From Arboricoccus pini (GTDB lineage Bacteria > Pseudomonadota > Alphaproteobacteria > Geminicoccales > Geminicoccaceae), in NCBI RefSeq assembly GCF_900187945.1, contig NZ_FYEH01000004.1:278043-342042 (forward strand): a DNA stretch of 64,000 nucleotides. The letters are read 5' to 3'. Below the pieces are notes generated by a model, which saw nothing but the letters and a program-made list of their open reading frames with translations, was not told the DNA's origin and searched no databases. The position numbers and the translations under genes are program-made. Of the stretch, positions 25,046 through 34,627 are shown piece by piece (the first letter of the stretch is position 1; the number at the start of each line of letters is the position of its first letter).

Positions 25046-26356
25046 TTGAGCAACGTTACAGTCATTGGTGCTCAGTGGGGTGATGAGGGTAAGGGCAAGA
25101 TCGTAGATTGGCTGTCGAAGCGCGCCGACGTCGTCGTCCGCTTTCAAGGCGGCCATAATGCAGGTCATACCCTGGTCATCGATGGCAAGACCTACAAGCT
25201 GTCGCTGCTTCCCTCCGGCGTCGTCCGGACAGGAAAACTCTCGATCATCGGCAATGGCGTCGTCATCGACCCATGGGCACTTCTGAAGGAGATCGAGACT
25301 GTCCGAGGCCAGGGGGTGACAGTCGGCACCGAGACCCTGAGGATCGCGGAAAATGCGGCCTTGATCCTGCCGTTACATGGCGAGCTCGATCGCGCCCGGG
25401 AGACGGCGCGCGAGCAAAGCGATGATGGTTACGGCAAGATCGGCACGACCGGCCGCGGCATTGGGCCAGCCTACGAAGACAAGGTCGCCCGTCGCGCCGT
25501 CCGTCTGTGTGATCTGGGCGATCAGGAGAATCTCCGCCTCAAGATTCACGAACTGCTCTTGCACCACAATGCACTTCGCCGGGGCCTCGGCATCGAGGAG
25601 GTGGATGGCGCTAAGTTGCTGGCAGAGCTGTTGGCCATTGCGCCGCGCATTCTGCCCTTCGCCGAACCGATCTGGCTGCGTCTATCCGAGCTCAAAAAGG
25701 CAGGTCGTCGCATCCTGTTCGAAGGTGCGCAAGGCACGATGCTCGATGTCGACCATGGCACCTACCCCTTCGTCACGTCCTCCAATACCGTGGCAGGAGG
25801 CGCCGCGACGGGCAGCGGCTTGGGCCCCGATAGTGTCGGTTATGTCCTTGGGATCTGCAAGGCCTATACGACGCGCGTCGGCTCCGGGCCGTTTCCCACC
25901 GAATTGTTTGACGAGGTCGGCAAAGGGATTGCCGAACGGGGTCATGAATTCGGCGTGGTGACAGGACGACCCAGGCGCTGCGGCTGGTTTGACGCCGTGC
26001 TTGTCCGGCAGGCCGTCAAAATCGGAGGCATAAACGGCTTGGCTCTGACGAAGCTGGACATTCTCGATGGCATGGAGTCCATCAAGGTTTGCACCGCCTA
26101 TAAGCGGCGCGACGGCGCGATGCTCCAACATTTCCCGGCATCCTTGGCGGCGCAGGCGGAAATCCAGCCGGTCTACGAGGAATTCGCCGGATGGAGCGAA
26201 AGTACACGAGGCGCTCGCAGCTTCGCTGATCTGCCTGCCAATGCGATCAAATACGTCAAGCGCGTCGAGGAATTGGTCGAGTGCCCCGTGGCCCTGCTCT
26301 CCACCAGCCCGGATCGCGAGGATACCATTCTCGTTACGGATCCATTCGCCGACTGA
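25046..26356 (+). CDS. purA: adenylosuccinate synthetase
   Basis: The 436-residue enzyme catalyses the first committed step from IMP to AMP (GTP, aspartate). Visible motifs are [18 protein letters not shown] (about 5-22, GTP loop and catalytic Asp), [43 protein letters not shown] and [16 protein letters not shown]. The start is a TTG at 25046 after GGAAGG. The length is normal. It is alone and plus-strand, with no purine-pathway neighbours. Confidence 0.97.
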   Translation: MSNVTVIGAQWGDEGKGKIVDWLSKRADVVVRFQGGHNAGHTLVIDGKTYKLSLLPSGVVRTGKLSIIGNGVVIDPWALLKEIETVRGQGVTVGTETLRIAENAALILPLHGELDRARETAREQSDDGYGKIGTTGRGIGPAYEDKVARRAVRLCDLGDQENLRLKIHELLLHHNALRRGLGIEEVDGAKLLAELLAIAPRILPFAEPIWLRLSELKKAGRRILFEGAQGTMLDVDHGTYPFVTSSNTVAGGAATGSGLGPDSVGYVLGICKAYTTRVGSGPFPTELFDEVGKGIAERGHEFGVVTGRPRRCGWFDAVLVRQAVKIGGINGLALTKLDILDGMESIKVCTAYKRRDGAMLQHFPASLAAQAEIQPVYEEFAGWSESTRGARSFADLPANAIKYVKRVEELVECPVALLSTSPDREDTILVTDPFAD

Positions 26357-26590
26357 GCAGCCTAAATCATGGAGTTGGGGCCTCCGGCGGAGATCGTGCG
26401 CCCTCTGCCGGCGGTCGATTGTCGTTGCGTCCGGTATCTAGCCCGATCGGGGTGGCGTCTAGATCTGGATCCATGGCCGAATGACTGTGGTTTGCTAAAG
26501 TAGGGTCACGGCACTACGGCTGGCAGATCGTTTCGTTTCCGGATCAAGCCGTTTGCGGCATCCGCAGTTTGGTGGACATGCTGTCGACCA

Positions 26591-27532
26591 TCAGCCCGCA
26601 ACCACGGCACGCACGCCGTCGCCGACTTTCAACCGCACGAGTTCGCGCGTTTCGAGGATTGAAACAAGCGAGACATCGGCTGAAAACCAGTTCGCGATCC
26701 AAGCAGTGAGGCCATCTGCGGTAATGGCAATGCCTTCCGGGTAGCGGCCAACCTTAACGTTCGCATGCGGCGTGAGGCTGAGGGCGTCGATGAAAGATAC
26801 ATTGCCCGACTGTTGATTGACGACCAGGATCAGAGCTCCATCAGGCGTCACGGCTACGCCATAGGGCATCTGGCCAACGGCAACGGTCGCGACCGGCTTC
26901 AGATCGGCAGCCTGGATGATCGAGAGCGAGGCGCTCCGCACGTTGGCGACGTAGAGCCGCAGGCCGTCCGGGGCCAGGGCAATGGCAAAAGGCGCCCTGC
27001 CCACCGCAACCGACCCTGTCACCACCATCCGCTCGATATCAATTCGACAGACTCGGTCCATCTCGCGGTCGGTCACATAGAGCTGCCCGTGAGCAGCGAC
27101 CAGATCAGAGGGCGACTTACCGACGGCTACCTCGCCCTCGATCGTCAAGGCCTCGCCGTCAATGCGCACCACTGTCCCTTCGCTCCAGTTAGTCGCAAAA
27201 AGATCGCCGTCATGCACAGTCAGTCCAAACGGTTCTCCCTTGAGTCGGACTCGTTCGATGGTTCGACCGTCGCGAAGGTCGAGAACCGAGAGCGCCTGCG
27301 CCTCTGGATGACTGAGGACCAGACGATCCTCACCGAGGTGGACGGCGCGCGCCGGGCCGGGGTCGGTTGCGAAGGTTTGTCGAACTTGCCGCGTTCGCGA
27401 GTCGATGACCGAAATGGCTGCAGCATCCTGGCTGATGGCATAGAGAATGCCGGAGGAGGATGGCACTCCGCCAAGGACCGGGTGGGGAAGCAACGTTCCC
27501 AGCCCAGCTGCGAGCAAAGCCCGGCGTCGCAT
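26591..27532 (-). CDS. YVTN beta-propeller protein at the end of the mxa operon
   Basis: The 313-residue protein has a signal peptide (MRRRALLAAGLGTLLPHPVLG). About seven repeated beta-propeller blades of the YVTN type follow, such as FAIALAPDGLRLYVANVRS, PYGVAVTPDGALILVVNQQSG and EGIAITADGLTAWIANW. It is probably periplasmic. The ATG lies 3 bases after the mxaD stop, so it is the last cistron of the mxa operon, in the place mxaE occupies in some methylotrophs. I cannot confirm that it is an MxaE homologue. Similar propellers accompany PQQ-dependent systems and may bind a cofactor or partner. Confidence 0.85.
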   Translation of the reverse strand: MRRRALLAAGLGTLLPHPVLGGVPSSSGILYAISQDAAAISVIDSRTRQVRQTFATDPGPARAVHLGEDRLVLSHPEAQALSVLDLRDGRTIERVRLKGEPFGLTVHDGDLFATNWSEGTVVRIDGEALTIEGEVAVGKSPSDLVAAHGQLYVTDREMDRVCRIDIERMVVTGSVAVGRAPFAIALAPDGLRLYVANVRSASLSIIQAADLKPVATVAVGQMPYGVAVTPDGALILVVNQQSGNVSFIDALSLTPHANVKVGRYPEGIAITADGLTAWIANWFSADVSLVSILETRELVRLKVGDGVRAVVAG

Positions 27533-27535
27533 GGT

Positions 27536-28105
27536 TCAGCTTTCGGCTTTGATCTTTATCCCGTCGAGCGCGGACTGCAGAAATTCCGCCATCGCAGCCT
27601 CGGCGGCCTCATCGTCCTGACCGGGGGCTGGCTCATTGCCCGTATCGCCGCGGTAAAAACGCCCTTCCACCGACACCTTGCTGCCGCCATCGGCTGGCGC
27701 CACTACGATCGAGGCCGAATAGAAGCTGACGGGAAAACTCTCCACATCCTCGCTCTCAAGCCGCCAGCTATAGGTCATCTGTTTGGCATCGTAGTCGTCC
27801 AGGCTCTCCTCCATCTGTCCACCTCCTTTGAAGGCCTTGCCAGCCTTGAGCGTATACGTCCGATCGGCGCCCGCCTGCGGATCATTGCCCCCCTTGCTCT
27901 CGACATTCTCGGCATTCGGATTCCAGCTGATGTCACCGAAATTGGCGATCACCGCCCAGACCTTTGCCGGGTCGGCCTTGATGTCGATGGATAGATCCGC
28001 CTTGTGCGGCGTCGGTCCATGCGCCCAGGCTCGGCGGGCAAGGAGCATGGGCAGCAAAGAGACCATCGCCGTACCGGCGAACAGCGCACGCCTGTTCATA
28101 ATCAT
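27536..28105 (-). CDS. mxaD: MxaD, SRPBCC-fold periplasmic protein
   Basis: The 189-residue protein has a signal peptide (about 1-27, ending RRAWA). A START/SRPBCC domain follows with LSIDIKADPAKVWAVIANFGDI, GQMEESLDDYDAKQMTYSW and GSKVSVEGRFYRG. MxaD in methylotrophs is thought to help electron transfer between methanol dehydrogenase and cytochrome cL. The ATG at 28105 overlaps the mxaL stop (ATGA). An in-frame ATG at 28099 is an alternative. Confidence 0.9.
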   Translation of the reverse strand: MIMNRRALFAGTAMVSLLPMLLARRAWAHGPTPHKADLSIDIKADPAKVWAVIANFGDISWNPNAENVESKGGNDPQAGADRTYTLKAGKAFKGGGQMEESLDDYDAKQMTYSWRLESEDVESFPVSFYSASIVVAPADGGSKVSVEGRFYRGDTGNEPAPGQDDEAAEAAMAEFLQSALDGIKIKAES

Positions 28106-29097
28106 CCTTTCGTAAATTGCCGGGAAACACGACTCCGCCGATGACCAGAGAGTCGGTCGAACAGCGGGAGCATCATGTAAATCAGGAGGAGAGTAAGGAG
28201 AGCCATGCCCGCCGGGATGAAGCGGATATCCTCTGCTGTCACCTCCATGTGCGATCGGGCATTGGCAGTGATCGCTGCCATCAGCATTGCCGGATCGCCC
28301 GCGCGCGCATAGGCAAGGCCGGTAAGCTTGGCCAGATCCTTGAGATAGTCTTCCTTGAGCGAGGAGAGATGCTCGGTTCCCTCGGGCTGGGCGGCGCCAT
28401 AGGGCGCATTGCGGGGATTGTATCCCTCGCGCTCCTCCATGCCCGGTGGCGGTGGCCCCTCGCGGTTCTCCTGCGGGACATCCTCCATCGCGTAGAAGCC
28501 GATCTCATGCCCGTCAGCGTCATATTTGGGAATGGGCGAGAGTGCGGCACCGCCGACACCCAAAAGCAGGCCACGCACCTCGCCCTTGACGCCATCGAAT
28601 ACGGGCGGCCGGTCGGCCCGAACGGGCGGTGCTTCCTGACCGTCCGTGATGAAGACGAGGTCCGCCGGCATGCCATGAGCCATTGCAATCGAGCGCATCA
28701 GGCCGGATGCGATTCGGCTGTCGCCTTCCCAGGCCATGCGCCGGTCGAGGCCGGCGACGGCCGCATCGAAAGGTGCGAAACCGTCGCAAAGCTCGATCGG
28801 CTCGATGAGCAGGAAGGGCTGGCGTTCCGTGAAAATGCCAAGCCCGATGCGTGAACGGCAGGGCAAGCGCGCCGCCATCTGGCGGACCAGCCACTTGGCC
28901 TGGTCGAGGCGGCTCGCCGGCTTCCCCGCCAACGTCACGTCGCGCACGGCCATGCTGCCCGTGATGTCGACGACGACGAGAAGATCATAGCTCGGATATT
29001 CGATATTCAGGCGCGGCATGAAGAGGGCCGCAGCGAGCAGGAAGGCTGCCGAGGCCATAAGCCAGAAACGCAATCCTCTACCCGTTAACCTGCTCAA
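28102..29097 (-). CDS. mxaL: MxaL, von Willebrand factor A membrane protein
   Basis: The 331-residue protein has an N-terminal membrane helix (FWLMASAAFLLAAALFM) and a vWA domain with the MIDAS-type VVVDITGSMAVRD. A second helix near the C-terminus contains GMALLTLLLIYMMLPLF. MxaA, C, K and L are needed to put calcium into methanol dehydrogenase. The chosen start is a TTG at 29097 that overlaps the mxaK stop (TTGA) with GAGG upstream; a longer frame opens at 29133. Confidence 0.88.
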   Translation of the reverse strand: MSRLTGRGLRFWLMASAAFLLAAALFMPRLNIEYPSYDLLVVVDITGSMAVRDVTLAGKPASRLDQAKWLVRQMAARLPCRSRIGLGIFTERQPFLLIEPIELCDGFAPFDAAVAGLDRRMAWEGDSRIASGLMRSIAMAHGMPADLVFITDGQEAPPVRADRPPVFDGVKGEVRGLLLGVGGAALSPIPKYDADGHEIGFYAMEDVPQENREGPPPPGMEEREGYNPRNAPYGAAQPEGTEHLSSLKEDYLKDLAKLTGLAYARAGDPAMLMAAITANARSHMEVTAEDIRFIPAGMALLTLLLIYMMLPLFDRLSGHRRSRVSRQFTKG

Positions 29098-29654
29098 GGC
29101 AGGCCTCGCGGCTGCGCCGGTAACTCGGTCCAAAGATCACTCGATGGCGGTGCCGGCTCCTCGGCATCCTCGTTCGGCGCCAGTTTTGGAAAGTCGCGAA
29201 CAAGGCGGCTGGCGACATCGAGATTTTGCTTGGCATTCCAGGCGCCCGGGTCCTGTCGCAACACGTCGCGATAGCCGTTGCGCGCCAGGACGATTTCGGC
29301 TGCGGCCTTATCGGTGTCGTCGCGCTCGATAGCAGCGAATGCGCGGCGGACACGTGCGTTCGCCATATCGAATGTGAGCTTGCTGGCCGTGGATGCATCA
29401 CCCCTGCGGGCCAGTGTATCCAGGATTGGAATGGTCTCGTCGATGCGGTCACGAAAAAGCAGGAACCGGCCGCGCGCGAGAAGAACTTCGCCGCGCGCAT
29501 TCAATGGCACAGCACGATCTTCCGTGCCTGCCAGGGCCTCGATTGTCCGGTTATCGTGGATCTTCGCGCCAAGCTGCCAAGCTTGAGCCAGCAGACCCAG
29601 GCCCAGCAGGACAGGCAGGATGGTAAAGAGGCTGCCTTGCAACCATCGCATCAT
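29094..29654 (-). CDS. mxaK: MxaK, membrane-anchored TPR-like protein
   Basis: The 186-residue protein has an N-terminal anchor (LFTILPVLLGLGLLAQAW) and a helical periplasmic part (LLARGRFLLFRDRIDETI, MANARVRRAFAAIERDD). A Pro-rich tail follows. It matches MxaK by size, anchor and position between mxaC and mxaL. It is implicated in calcium insertion into methanol dehydrogenase. It overlaps mxaC by 4 bases (ATGA). Confidence 0.85.
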   Translation of the reverse strand: MMRWLQGSLFTILPVLLGLGLLAQAWQLGAKIHDNRTIEALAGTEDRAVPLNARGEVLLARGRFLLFRDRIDETIPILDTLARRGDASTASKLTFDMANARVRRAFAAIERDDTDKAAAEIVLARNGYRDVLRQDPGAWNAKQNLDVASRLVRDFPKLAPNEDAEEPAPPSSDLWTELPAQPRGLP

Positions 29655-30673
29655 CCACCTCCCGACAAAATCGTCCGGTCCATCGGCCGGTGGCGGGCGA
29701 ACCGAACCTGGCTACCGAGCGCCGCGGTAAGGAGAAGCGTCATGATCAGAGCCAGGATCAGAGCAGGCGTCGCCAGTTCGAACCGCGGGGTCGGCTCGCT
29801 ATAATGGAGTGGCGCCTGCTCGAGGCGACCGATCTCGGCCAGGGCCTGACCTACGGCGTCCGCACCGTCCGTCTCGAAGGCGCGATAGGGGATGCCCAAG
29901 CTCTTGAAGAACAGATCCAGATGTCGCTCGGGCATCGTCCGCGGATTGTCGACCGACGGGCTGTCGGGAACATCGTAGATGCCGCGGCCGCCCGCGGTAC
30001 GCAGGAATAGCCAGTAGAGATGAACGGGCGCTTCGGCAAAGCCGGCCCGCAGGCGCTGCTGGACGTCCGGATCAATCACTGCCGCGCCATCGGAAACCAG
30101 GAGAATCACGCGCACGCCGTCGCTTTGTGAACGGCGGAGCATTTCGAGAGCCAGGATGAGACCGCGGCCCACGTTCGTGTAGCCAAGGCCCGGTCGATCG
30201 ACCGCATCGATGGCGCCCAAGATGGCGTCCCGGTGATTGGTCAGCGGCATGACCGGTATCGGTAGGGTGGCGAACATAGCAAGGCCGAAAAGGTCATGCT
30301 CGCGACGCCGGACAAAATCGGCCAGTAACCGCGTGGCCGCACTTGCCTTCGATTCCTGATCCCTGTCCGGCCGGTCGCCGGCAAAGGTGTCGTTCATGCT
30401 GCCGCTACGATCGGCAAGGATGAGAATTTGCGCCCCCGTCCCCACCCTTTCGATCATCCGGCCGCCCACATAGGGCCCCGACAACGCAATGAGAATGGCG
30501 GCGATGGCGATGCAGGCCATCGCTTTGACGCCGATGGAAAGGAGAAGCGATGGCCGATCGGCTGGCACGACCAGCAGTGAGGAAAAGGCGTTTCGACGCC
30601 AGGGCCGCACCAGGATGGGTAGGAGCGCCAGCGGGATGAACCAGAAGAGCCATAAATGGTCGAAGCTCGGCAT
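29651..30673 (-). CDS. mxaC: MxaC, von Willebrand factor A membrane protein
   Basis: The 340-residue protein has hydrophobic segments at about 8-25, 45-66 and near the C-terminus (LALIMTLLLTAALGS). Its vWA domain carries ILILADRSGSMNDTF (MIDAS DxSxS), with VILLVSDGAAVIDPD later. It is a BatA/MxaC-like partner of the MxaR ATPase for maturation of methanol dehydrogenase. Its start overlaps the mxaA stop by one base (TAATG). Confidence 0.9.
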   Translation of the reverse strand: MPSFDHLWLFWFIPLALLPILVRPWRRNAFSSLLVVPADRPSLLLSIGVKAMACIAIAAILIALSGPYVGGRMIERVGTGAQILILADRSGSMNDTFAGDRPDRDQESKASAATRLLADFVRRREHDLFGLAMFATLPIPVMPLTNHRDAILGAIDAVDRPGLGYTNVGRGLILALEMLRRSQSDGVRVILLVSDGAAVIDPDVQQRLRAGFAEAPVHLYWLFLRTAGGRGIYDVPDSPSVDNPRTMPERHLDLFFKSLGIPYRAFETDGADAVGQALAEIGRLEQAPLHYSEPTPRFELATPALILALIMTLLLTAALGSQVRFARHRPMDRTILSGGG

Positions 30674-31581
30674 TATGGACGCCCCCGCTCCGCTCGGGCC
30701 AGCAGCCTTGCCAGCCTCGCGGCCTCGGCGCGGGTGACGGCTACGCCCGTACCGAAGAAAAACGACCGGGATTGGGCAAAGAAGCTGGTGATCTCGCCAG
30801 CGAATGGCCGCATCTCCGGCTTCTTTGCCAGGAAGGTCGGTAGATCGTCTGCCAGGAGCCGACAGCCGAAGGAGGCGTCGAAAGCGCGATGCAAGAGTCC
30901 CATGGCGCCCGCCCCGTCCAGGCCCCTGTCCTTAGCGATGACACGTGCGGTCCGGGCGAAGGGGCGAGCCGGCCGGTTGTGGAAAGGCCACCAAGCACGA
31001 TGATAGCCTAGCCCACCCAAACTAATGAGGAAGAGGAGGCTCAGGCCTAGGAGGCGGAGTTCATCGGAGCGCAAAGCGAGAGGCTGGGCCAGGAAATCAG
31101 GCGCCAGCAGTTCGTCGGCGTCGCGGCCACCTGGCTCGATCTCGCGCAAAGAGGAGGTCACGAAAGACCAGTCGGGCACCTTCGCCTGAATTGTCTGGCT
31201 TCCGGCCTCGAATTGAAGATCGAAGCCCGGAACTTTCATGCGGCGTGTATCGAGTGGGGCGTAGAAGGTCTGATAGCGCATCGCCAGACGATAGAGCGTG
31301 GTATCCGGCCGCTCGGTCGTGGTGAGCTTGAAATCGCGCAGCTCCAGCCAATAGGTGACGCGTCCGGTTGCCGGAAGTGAGGCAGCAAGCAGATGGGTGC
31401 CTTTAGCGACCTCGATCTCGACGTCGCTCTCGAGTGTGTCGCCGATGAAGAAGCCATATTCGCGTGGCAGGGAAAGGTCGACCGAGCGAACCTGAGCCAT
31501 TGCGGCATACGGTCCAGGAAATACGGCGAGCGAGCCCAAAAGCGCGATCGAGAGGACCGACGACCGCCAGACGCAGTTCAT
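30673..31581 (-). CDS. mxaA: MxaA, methanol dehydrogenase maturation protein
   Basis: The 302-residue protein has a signal peptide (LSIALLGSLAVFPGPYAAMAQ). A periplasmic beta-rich region follows (FFIGDTLESDVEIEV, YWLELRDFKLTTTERPDTT), then a membrane helix near 190 (LLGLSLLFLISLGGLGY) and a cytoplasmic-type C-terminal domain (LHRAFDASFGCRLLADDLPTF). MxaA is required for calcium insertion into MxaFI. The ATG at 31581 overlaps the mxaS TGA (ATGA). The frame is open to 31710, but that part overlaps mxaS and lacks a signal. Confidence 0.88.
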   Translation of the reverse strand: MNCVWRSSVLSIALLGSLAVFPGPYAAMAQVRSVDLSLPREYGFFIGDTLESDVEIEVAKGTHLLAASLPATGRVTYWLELRDFKLTTTERPDTTLYRLAMRYQTFYAPLDTRRMKVPGFDLQFEAGSQTIQAKVPDWSFVTSSLREIEPGGRDADELLAPDFLAQPLALRSDELRLLGLSLLFLISLGGLGYHRAWWPFHNRPARPFARTARVIAKDRGLDGAGAMGLLHRAFDASFGCRLLADDLPTFLAKKPEMRPFAGEITSFFAQSRSFFFGTGVAVTRAEAARLARLLARAERGRP

Positions 31582-32441
31582 GCACGCGACCGCAAATGAC
31601 GGGCGAGTGCTTCGGCATCGAAACGGTCGACGACGCGCAATAGATCGCGTCCATGACTGGCAAAGAGGCGCTGCTGGCGCAAACGCAGCTCGCCCATCGC
31701 CTGCTCCCAACGTCGCCTCAAGGCCGGCCGGAGAAACATCAGGCGACGCTTGCCGGTTTCAAGGTCGGCAAGGTCGACCAGGCCCCATCGAGGCATGGCG
31801 CCGCTCTCCGAGCCATCCTCAATTCGGAGAGCTACCAGATAATGTCGTGAGAGACCTTGCAGCAACCGGTCCAGCACCTCATCCGGCAAGAGAAAGTCGG
31901 AGAGGAGAAAGATGAGGCGTGGGCGGTTGCCGATGTGGCTCGGCAGCGCCTCAAGACTGACGACGTCGCCCCCAGTCGGTGGCACGGCGGCCAATAGCGC
32001 TTCTGCCTCGGCCGAGACGGTCCGTCGCAATGTCGCCCGCAGGCTAGGCGTCGCGGCCGACTTGCGACCATCGCACAAGGTCAAGCCAACCGGGTCACGA
32101 TAGGCACGTGCCGATGCGATGAGGCACTGGACAGCGTCTCGGACGATCGCCTGGCGTGACGCGTTACCTTCAAAACCCATCGAGCCCGACATGTCGACGA
32201 CGATGTTGACCGTGATGATATTTCTTGGTTCGAGTCGGCGGACAAAGAGCCGTCCGAGCGGATCTCGGGCCGAGGCTCGCAGATCGATCCGCCTACCGTC
32301 CGGATCACGTTCGAACGGCACCAGGTCACGGAAATATGCTTGGCCATCCTGCCGTCGCCCGGCATGCGCGCCGATTCGCAGGCCAGTCAGGCCGTGCGGC
32401 GGGCGATAAGCGACGAGTGCGGGAGTGGTGCGCGGACTCAA
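31578..32441 (-). CDS. mxaS: MxaS, DUF58 protein
   Basis: The 287-residue protein has the DUF58 core: GRRQDGQAYFRDLVPFE then PDGRRIDLRASARDPLGRL (about 28-65) and a vWA-like INIVVDMSGSMGFEG variant beginning with TVNIVVDMSGSMGF. It acts with the MxaR ATPase in activation of methanol dehydrogenase. The start is a TTG at 32441 overlapping the mxaR stop (TTGA). It is the second MoxR/DUF58 pair in this window. Confidence 0.9.
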   Translation of the reverse strand: MSPRTTPALVAYRPPHGLTGLRIGAHAGRRQDGQAYFRDLVPFERDPDGRRIDLRASARDPLGRLFVRRLEPRNIITVNIVVDMSGSMGFEGNASRQAIVRDAVQCLIASARAYRDPVGLTLCDGRKSAATPSLRATLRRTVSAEAEALLAAVPPTGGDVVSLEALPSHIGNRPRLIFLLSDFLLPDEVLDRLLQGLSRHYLVALRIEDGSESGAMPRWGLVDLADLETGKRRLMFLRPALRRRWEQAMGELRLRQQRLFASHGRDLLRVVDRFDAEALARHLRSRA

Positions 32442-33475
32442 GGTACCGGTACCGCCTCAAAGAGCCGTTGACAGAGATCGGCCACGATGGCTTCGCGCCG
32501 AAGATCATAGACTGGGTCAAGAAAAATACGGTGAGCCATGACGGGCGTGAAGACCGCGCGGATATCCTCAGGAACCAGCATAATCCGCCCATCCAGCCAG
32601 GCGGCGACCTTGGCTGCGCGTATGAGGAACGACAGGCCCCGCGGGCTGCCGCCTCCCTCGACAAGGCGCTCCATGTCGACGTCCGGCAGCACTATATTTG
32701 CCGATGTCGGACGTCGAAGGCAGTCCCAGAGCGCCATGACGTAGTCTTGCAGACGCGAACTCGCATCGACCGAGACCTGGATGCGCTCTGCCACGGAACC
32801 CAGTTCGCGATAGTCGAGGATCGCCGGTCGTAACCCGGCGATTAGCCGGTCGACGTCATGGAACCGCGAGGAAAAGATCAACGCGCGCCTGGCTGCCGAA
32901 TCGGTAGGCGTGGCAACGTTGATCTCCATCAAAAAGCGGTCCCGGGCTGCCGCTGGCAGCTCGAATGTTTCCTCGCGCTCGATTCGATTGCGGTCGGCGA
33001 AGATCTGGAGGTAGGGGAAATCAACGTTGCGCGCGAAGGCGGCTATGCTTTTTTCGGCCATTAGTCGCAGCAACAGCGCGTGGACCTGCGGCCGCGCGCG
33101 ATTGATCTCGTTGAAAAAGAAAATTGAGAGGTCGCCGCCATGGCGGAGAATCGGCCCGGGCTCGACACGCGGCCGGCCATCCTCGCCGATATAGGTATGG
33201 TAGATAAGATCCGAAGGCATCAGATCGACCGTGCCCTCGATGCGCTCGAAAAGCCCCCCCAGCACATGGGCGACAGCGCGTAGCAGGGTGGTCTTTCCCA
33301 CCCCGACATCCCCTTCGAGCAGCACATGACCACGGGCGAAGATCGCGATCGTCAAAAGGCGGATGACGGCATCCTGGCCCAAGACGGCCTTCGCAACCTC
33401 TGCCTCGAACTCGAGGGCCGCCTGCCGCCAGAAGGAAAGGACGGGATCTGTCGATCCGTCGCCACGTGTCGCCAT
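32438..33475 (-). CDS. mxaR: MxaR, MoxR-family AAA+ ATPase
   Basis: The roughly 345-residue ATPase has Walker A GDVGVGKTTLL, Walker B LSIFFFNEINRARPQ and the arginine-finger region ELPAAARDRFLMEINV. It is the name-giving MoxR-type chaperone for methanol dehydrogenase maturation. The ATG at 33475 has AAGGCAGAG before it; an ATG at 33499 in the same frame has no such site. A structured spacer of about 145 bases separates it from mxaI. Confidence 0.9.
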   Translation of the reverse strand: MATRGDGSTDPVLSFWRQAALEFEAEVAKAVLGQDAVIRLLTIAIFARGHVLLEGDVGVGKTTLLRAVAHVLGGLFERIEGTVDLMPSDLIYHTYIGEDGRPRVEPGPILRHGGDLSIFFFNEINRARPQVHALLLRLMAEKSIAAFARNVDFPYLQIFADRNRIEREETFELPAAARDRFLMEINVATPTDSAARRALIFSSRFHDVDRLIAGLRPAILDYRELGSVAERIQVSVDASSRLQDYVMALWDCLRRPTSANIVLPDVDMERLVEGGGSPRGLSFLIRAAKVAAWLDGRIMLVPEDIRAVFTPVMAHRIFLDPVYDLRREAIVADLCQRLFEAVPVP

Positions 33476-33518
33476 GAGGATACTCTGCCTTGACGGCATT
33501 GGTTATTGTTTATTTCGG

Positions 33519-33561
33519 GAGACGAGCCCCCCGGCCCTCGCACGCAGAGGGCGGAGGTCTC
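33519..33561 (-). other. nested stem-loop between mxaI and mxaR
   Basis: The outer arms GAGAC/GTCTC and inner arms CCCTC/GAGGG (7-base loop) can form a nested hairpin in the only long spacer of the maturation part of the operon. There is no T-run, so mRNA processing or partial attenuation is more likely than termination. Confidence 0.4.
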
Positions 33562-33620
33562 GCGATTGCCGCGACGGGACATGTTCAGGCAAGCCCCGTC
33601 GCTTCGCTGGCATTGAAGAA

Positions 33621-33932
33621 CTAGTCAGCGATCTTACTGACGTCGTTCTCCCATTTGCCGGTCTTGTTGAAGTTGGCGACGCGTTTGGCATTGCGCGCTT
33701 CCATACCGGCGATCGACTCGCTCTGCTTGTTGAGCTGGGTCGGATTATGCTTGGGATCGTATTTCGAGCCCGCGACCTTGTCGGGAAATCCGGGCTTCGG
33801 CTCCCAGCAATTACCCGGCGCTCGGCACTTCGTGCCGTCATAGGCCAGCGCGCCAGAAACCGGCAGCGCCAACGTGGCGCCGAAAGCGAAAAGTGCGGCC
33901 AGGGTAGCACGCCTCAGAGTCGTTGTTTGCAT
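33621..33932 (-). CDS. mxaI: MxaI, methanol dehydrogenase small (beta) subunit
   Basis: The 103-residue precursor has a signal peptide ending GALA|YDGTKC. The mature part shows the MxaI signature: CRAPGNCWEPKPGFPDKV with its disulfide pair, AGSKYDPKHNPTQLNKQ, then a long basic helix MEARNAKRVANFNKTGKW. It is found only with calcium-dependent MxaF enzymes, not with lanthanide XoxF, so it classifies the system. It follows mxaG by 42 bases. Confidence 0.97.
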   Translation of the reverse strand: MQTTTLRRATLAALFAFGATLALPVSGALAYDGTKCRAPGNCWEPKPGFPDKVAGSKYDPKHNPTQLNKQSESIAGMEARNAKRVANFNKTGKWENDVSKIAD

Positions 33933-33974
33933 GGAAAGCCTCTCCTTTTCAGCGGATTTGCTCTGTGCTTCGTT

Positions 33975-34580
33975 CTATTCGAACGGTCGCGCTTCGCACT
34001 TGGCGGGATCTTCGGTCTTCTTTACCTCTGTATCCGCAGCCTCGTCGTACGGTTTGAAACTCTTCTTTTGATCGTCGGTGAGCCACGTCGCGTCAGCTAC
34101 GCCGTCCTTGTAGAGATGTCGCACCCAAGCCATGACCTGAAGAATCTGGTCGAGCTCCAAGTCCGAGTGCGGACCCATCTGCGCCTGGGCCCCTCCGTAG
34201 ATGATGGAAAAGAGTCCGACGTCCGTCTTGCCGGCGGGATAGGTCCAGTAATTGTCGTTCAGACCTGGACCGATCTTCCCCTCGCCAAGATGGCCGTGAC
34301 AACCGGAACAAGATGTGAGGAATACGTTCTCAAAGTTCGTCAGGCAATTCTTTGGAATGGTGGTATAGGGATTGTGCCCGGTTTTAAAAAACTCCTTCAC
34401 CGCCGGAGTATCGCGCCCCTCCTCGTTCGCCATGCTCCAATCCAGAGGCTCGCCGGTGACGGCGTTCTGAAACGGCAGCGTCGAACCGAACGGAGCCGAC
34501 GATTCCTGGGCAACGGCAGGCAGAATCGTTCCGGCAGACAAGGCAATAGCCAAGAAAATATTATGAGCACGCAAGTCCAT
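33975..34580 (-). CDS. mxaG: MxaG, cytochrome cL
   Basis: The 201-residue periplasmic cytochrome c has a signal peptide (about 1-24, ILPAVAQ). A single haem site CSGCH (about 92-96) is followed by LGEGKIGPGLNDNYWTYP, characteristic of cytochrome cL. A downstream Met in GAQAQMGPHSDLELDQIL is the likely sixth haem ligand. It accepts electrons from the PQQ of MxaFI. It follows mxaJ by 47 bases. Confidence 0.95.
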   Translation of the reverse strand: MDLRAHNIFLAIALSAGTILPAVAQESSAPFGSTLPFQNAVTGEPLDWSMANEEGRDTPAVKEFFKTGHNPYTTIPKNCLTNFENVFLTSCSGCHGHLGEGKIGPGLNDNYWTYPAGKTDVGLFSIIYGGAQAQMGPHSDLELDQILQVMAWVRHLYKDGVADATWLTDDQKKSFKPYDEAADTEVKKTEDPAKCEARPFE

Positions 34581-34627
34581 AAAACCTCGATCTTGTTAAG
34601 ATAGATCCCGGTCGCCTGTCGCTTCGA

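Noticed and set aside
26765..27994. 409-codon plus-strand open frame
   Set aside because: It is antisense to the YVTN propeller and mxaD genes, with no domain and an Arg/His/Gly-rich shadow composition.
33363..34604. 413-codon plus-strand open frame
   Set aside because: It is antisense to mxaR, mxaI and mxaG, all of which are certain.
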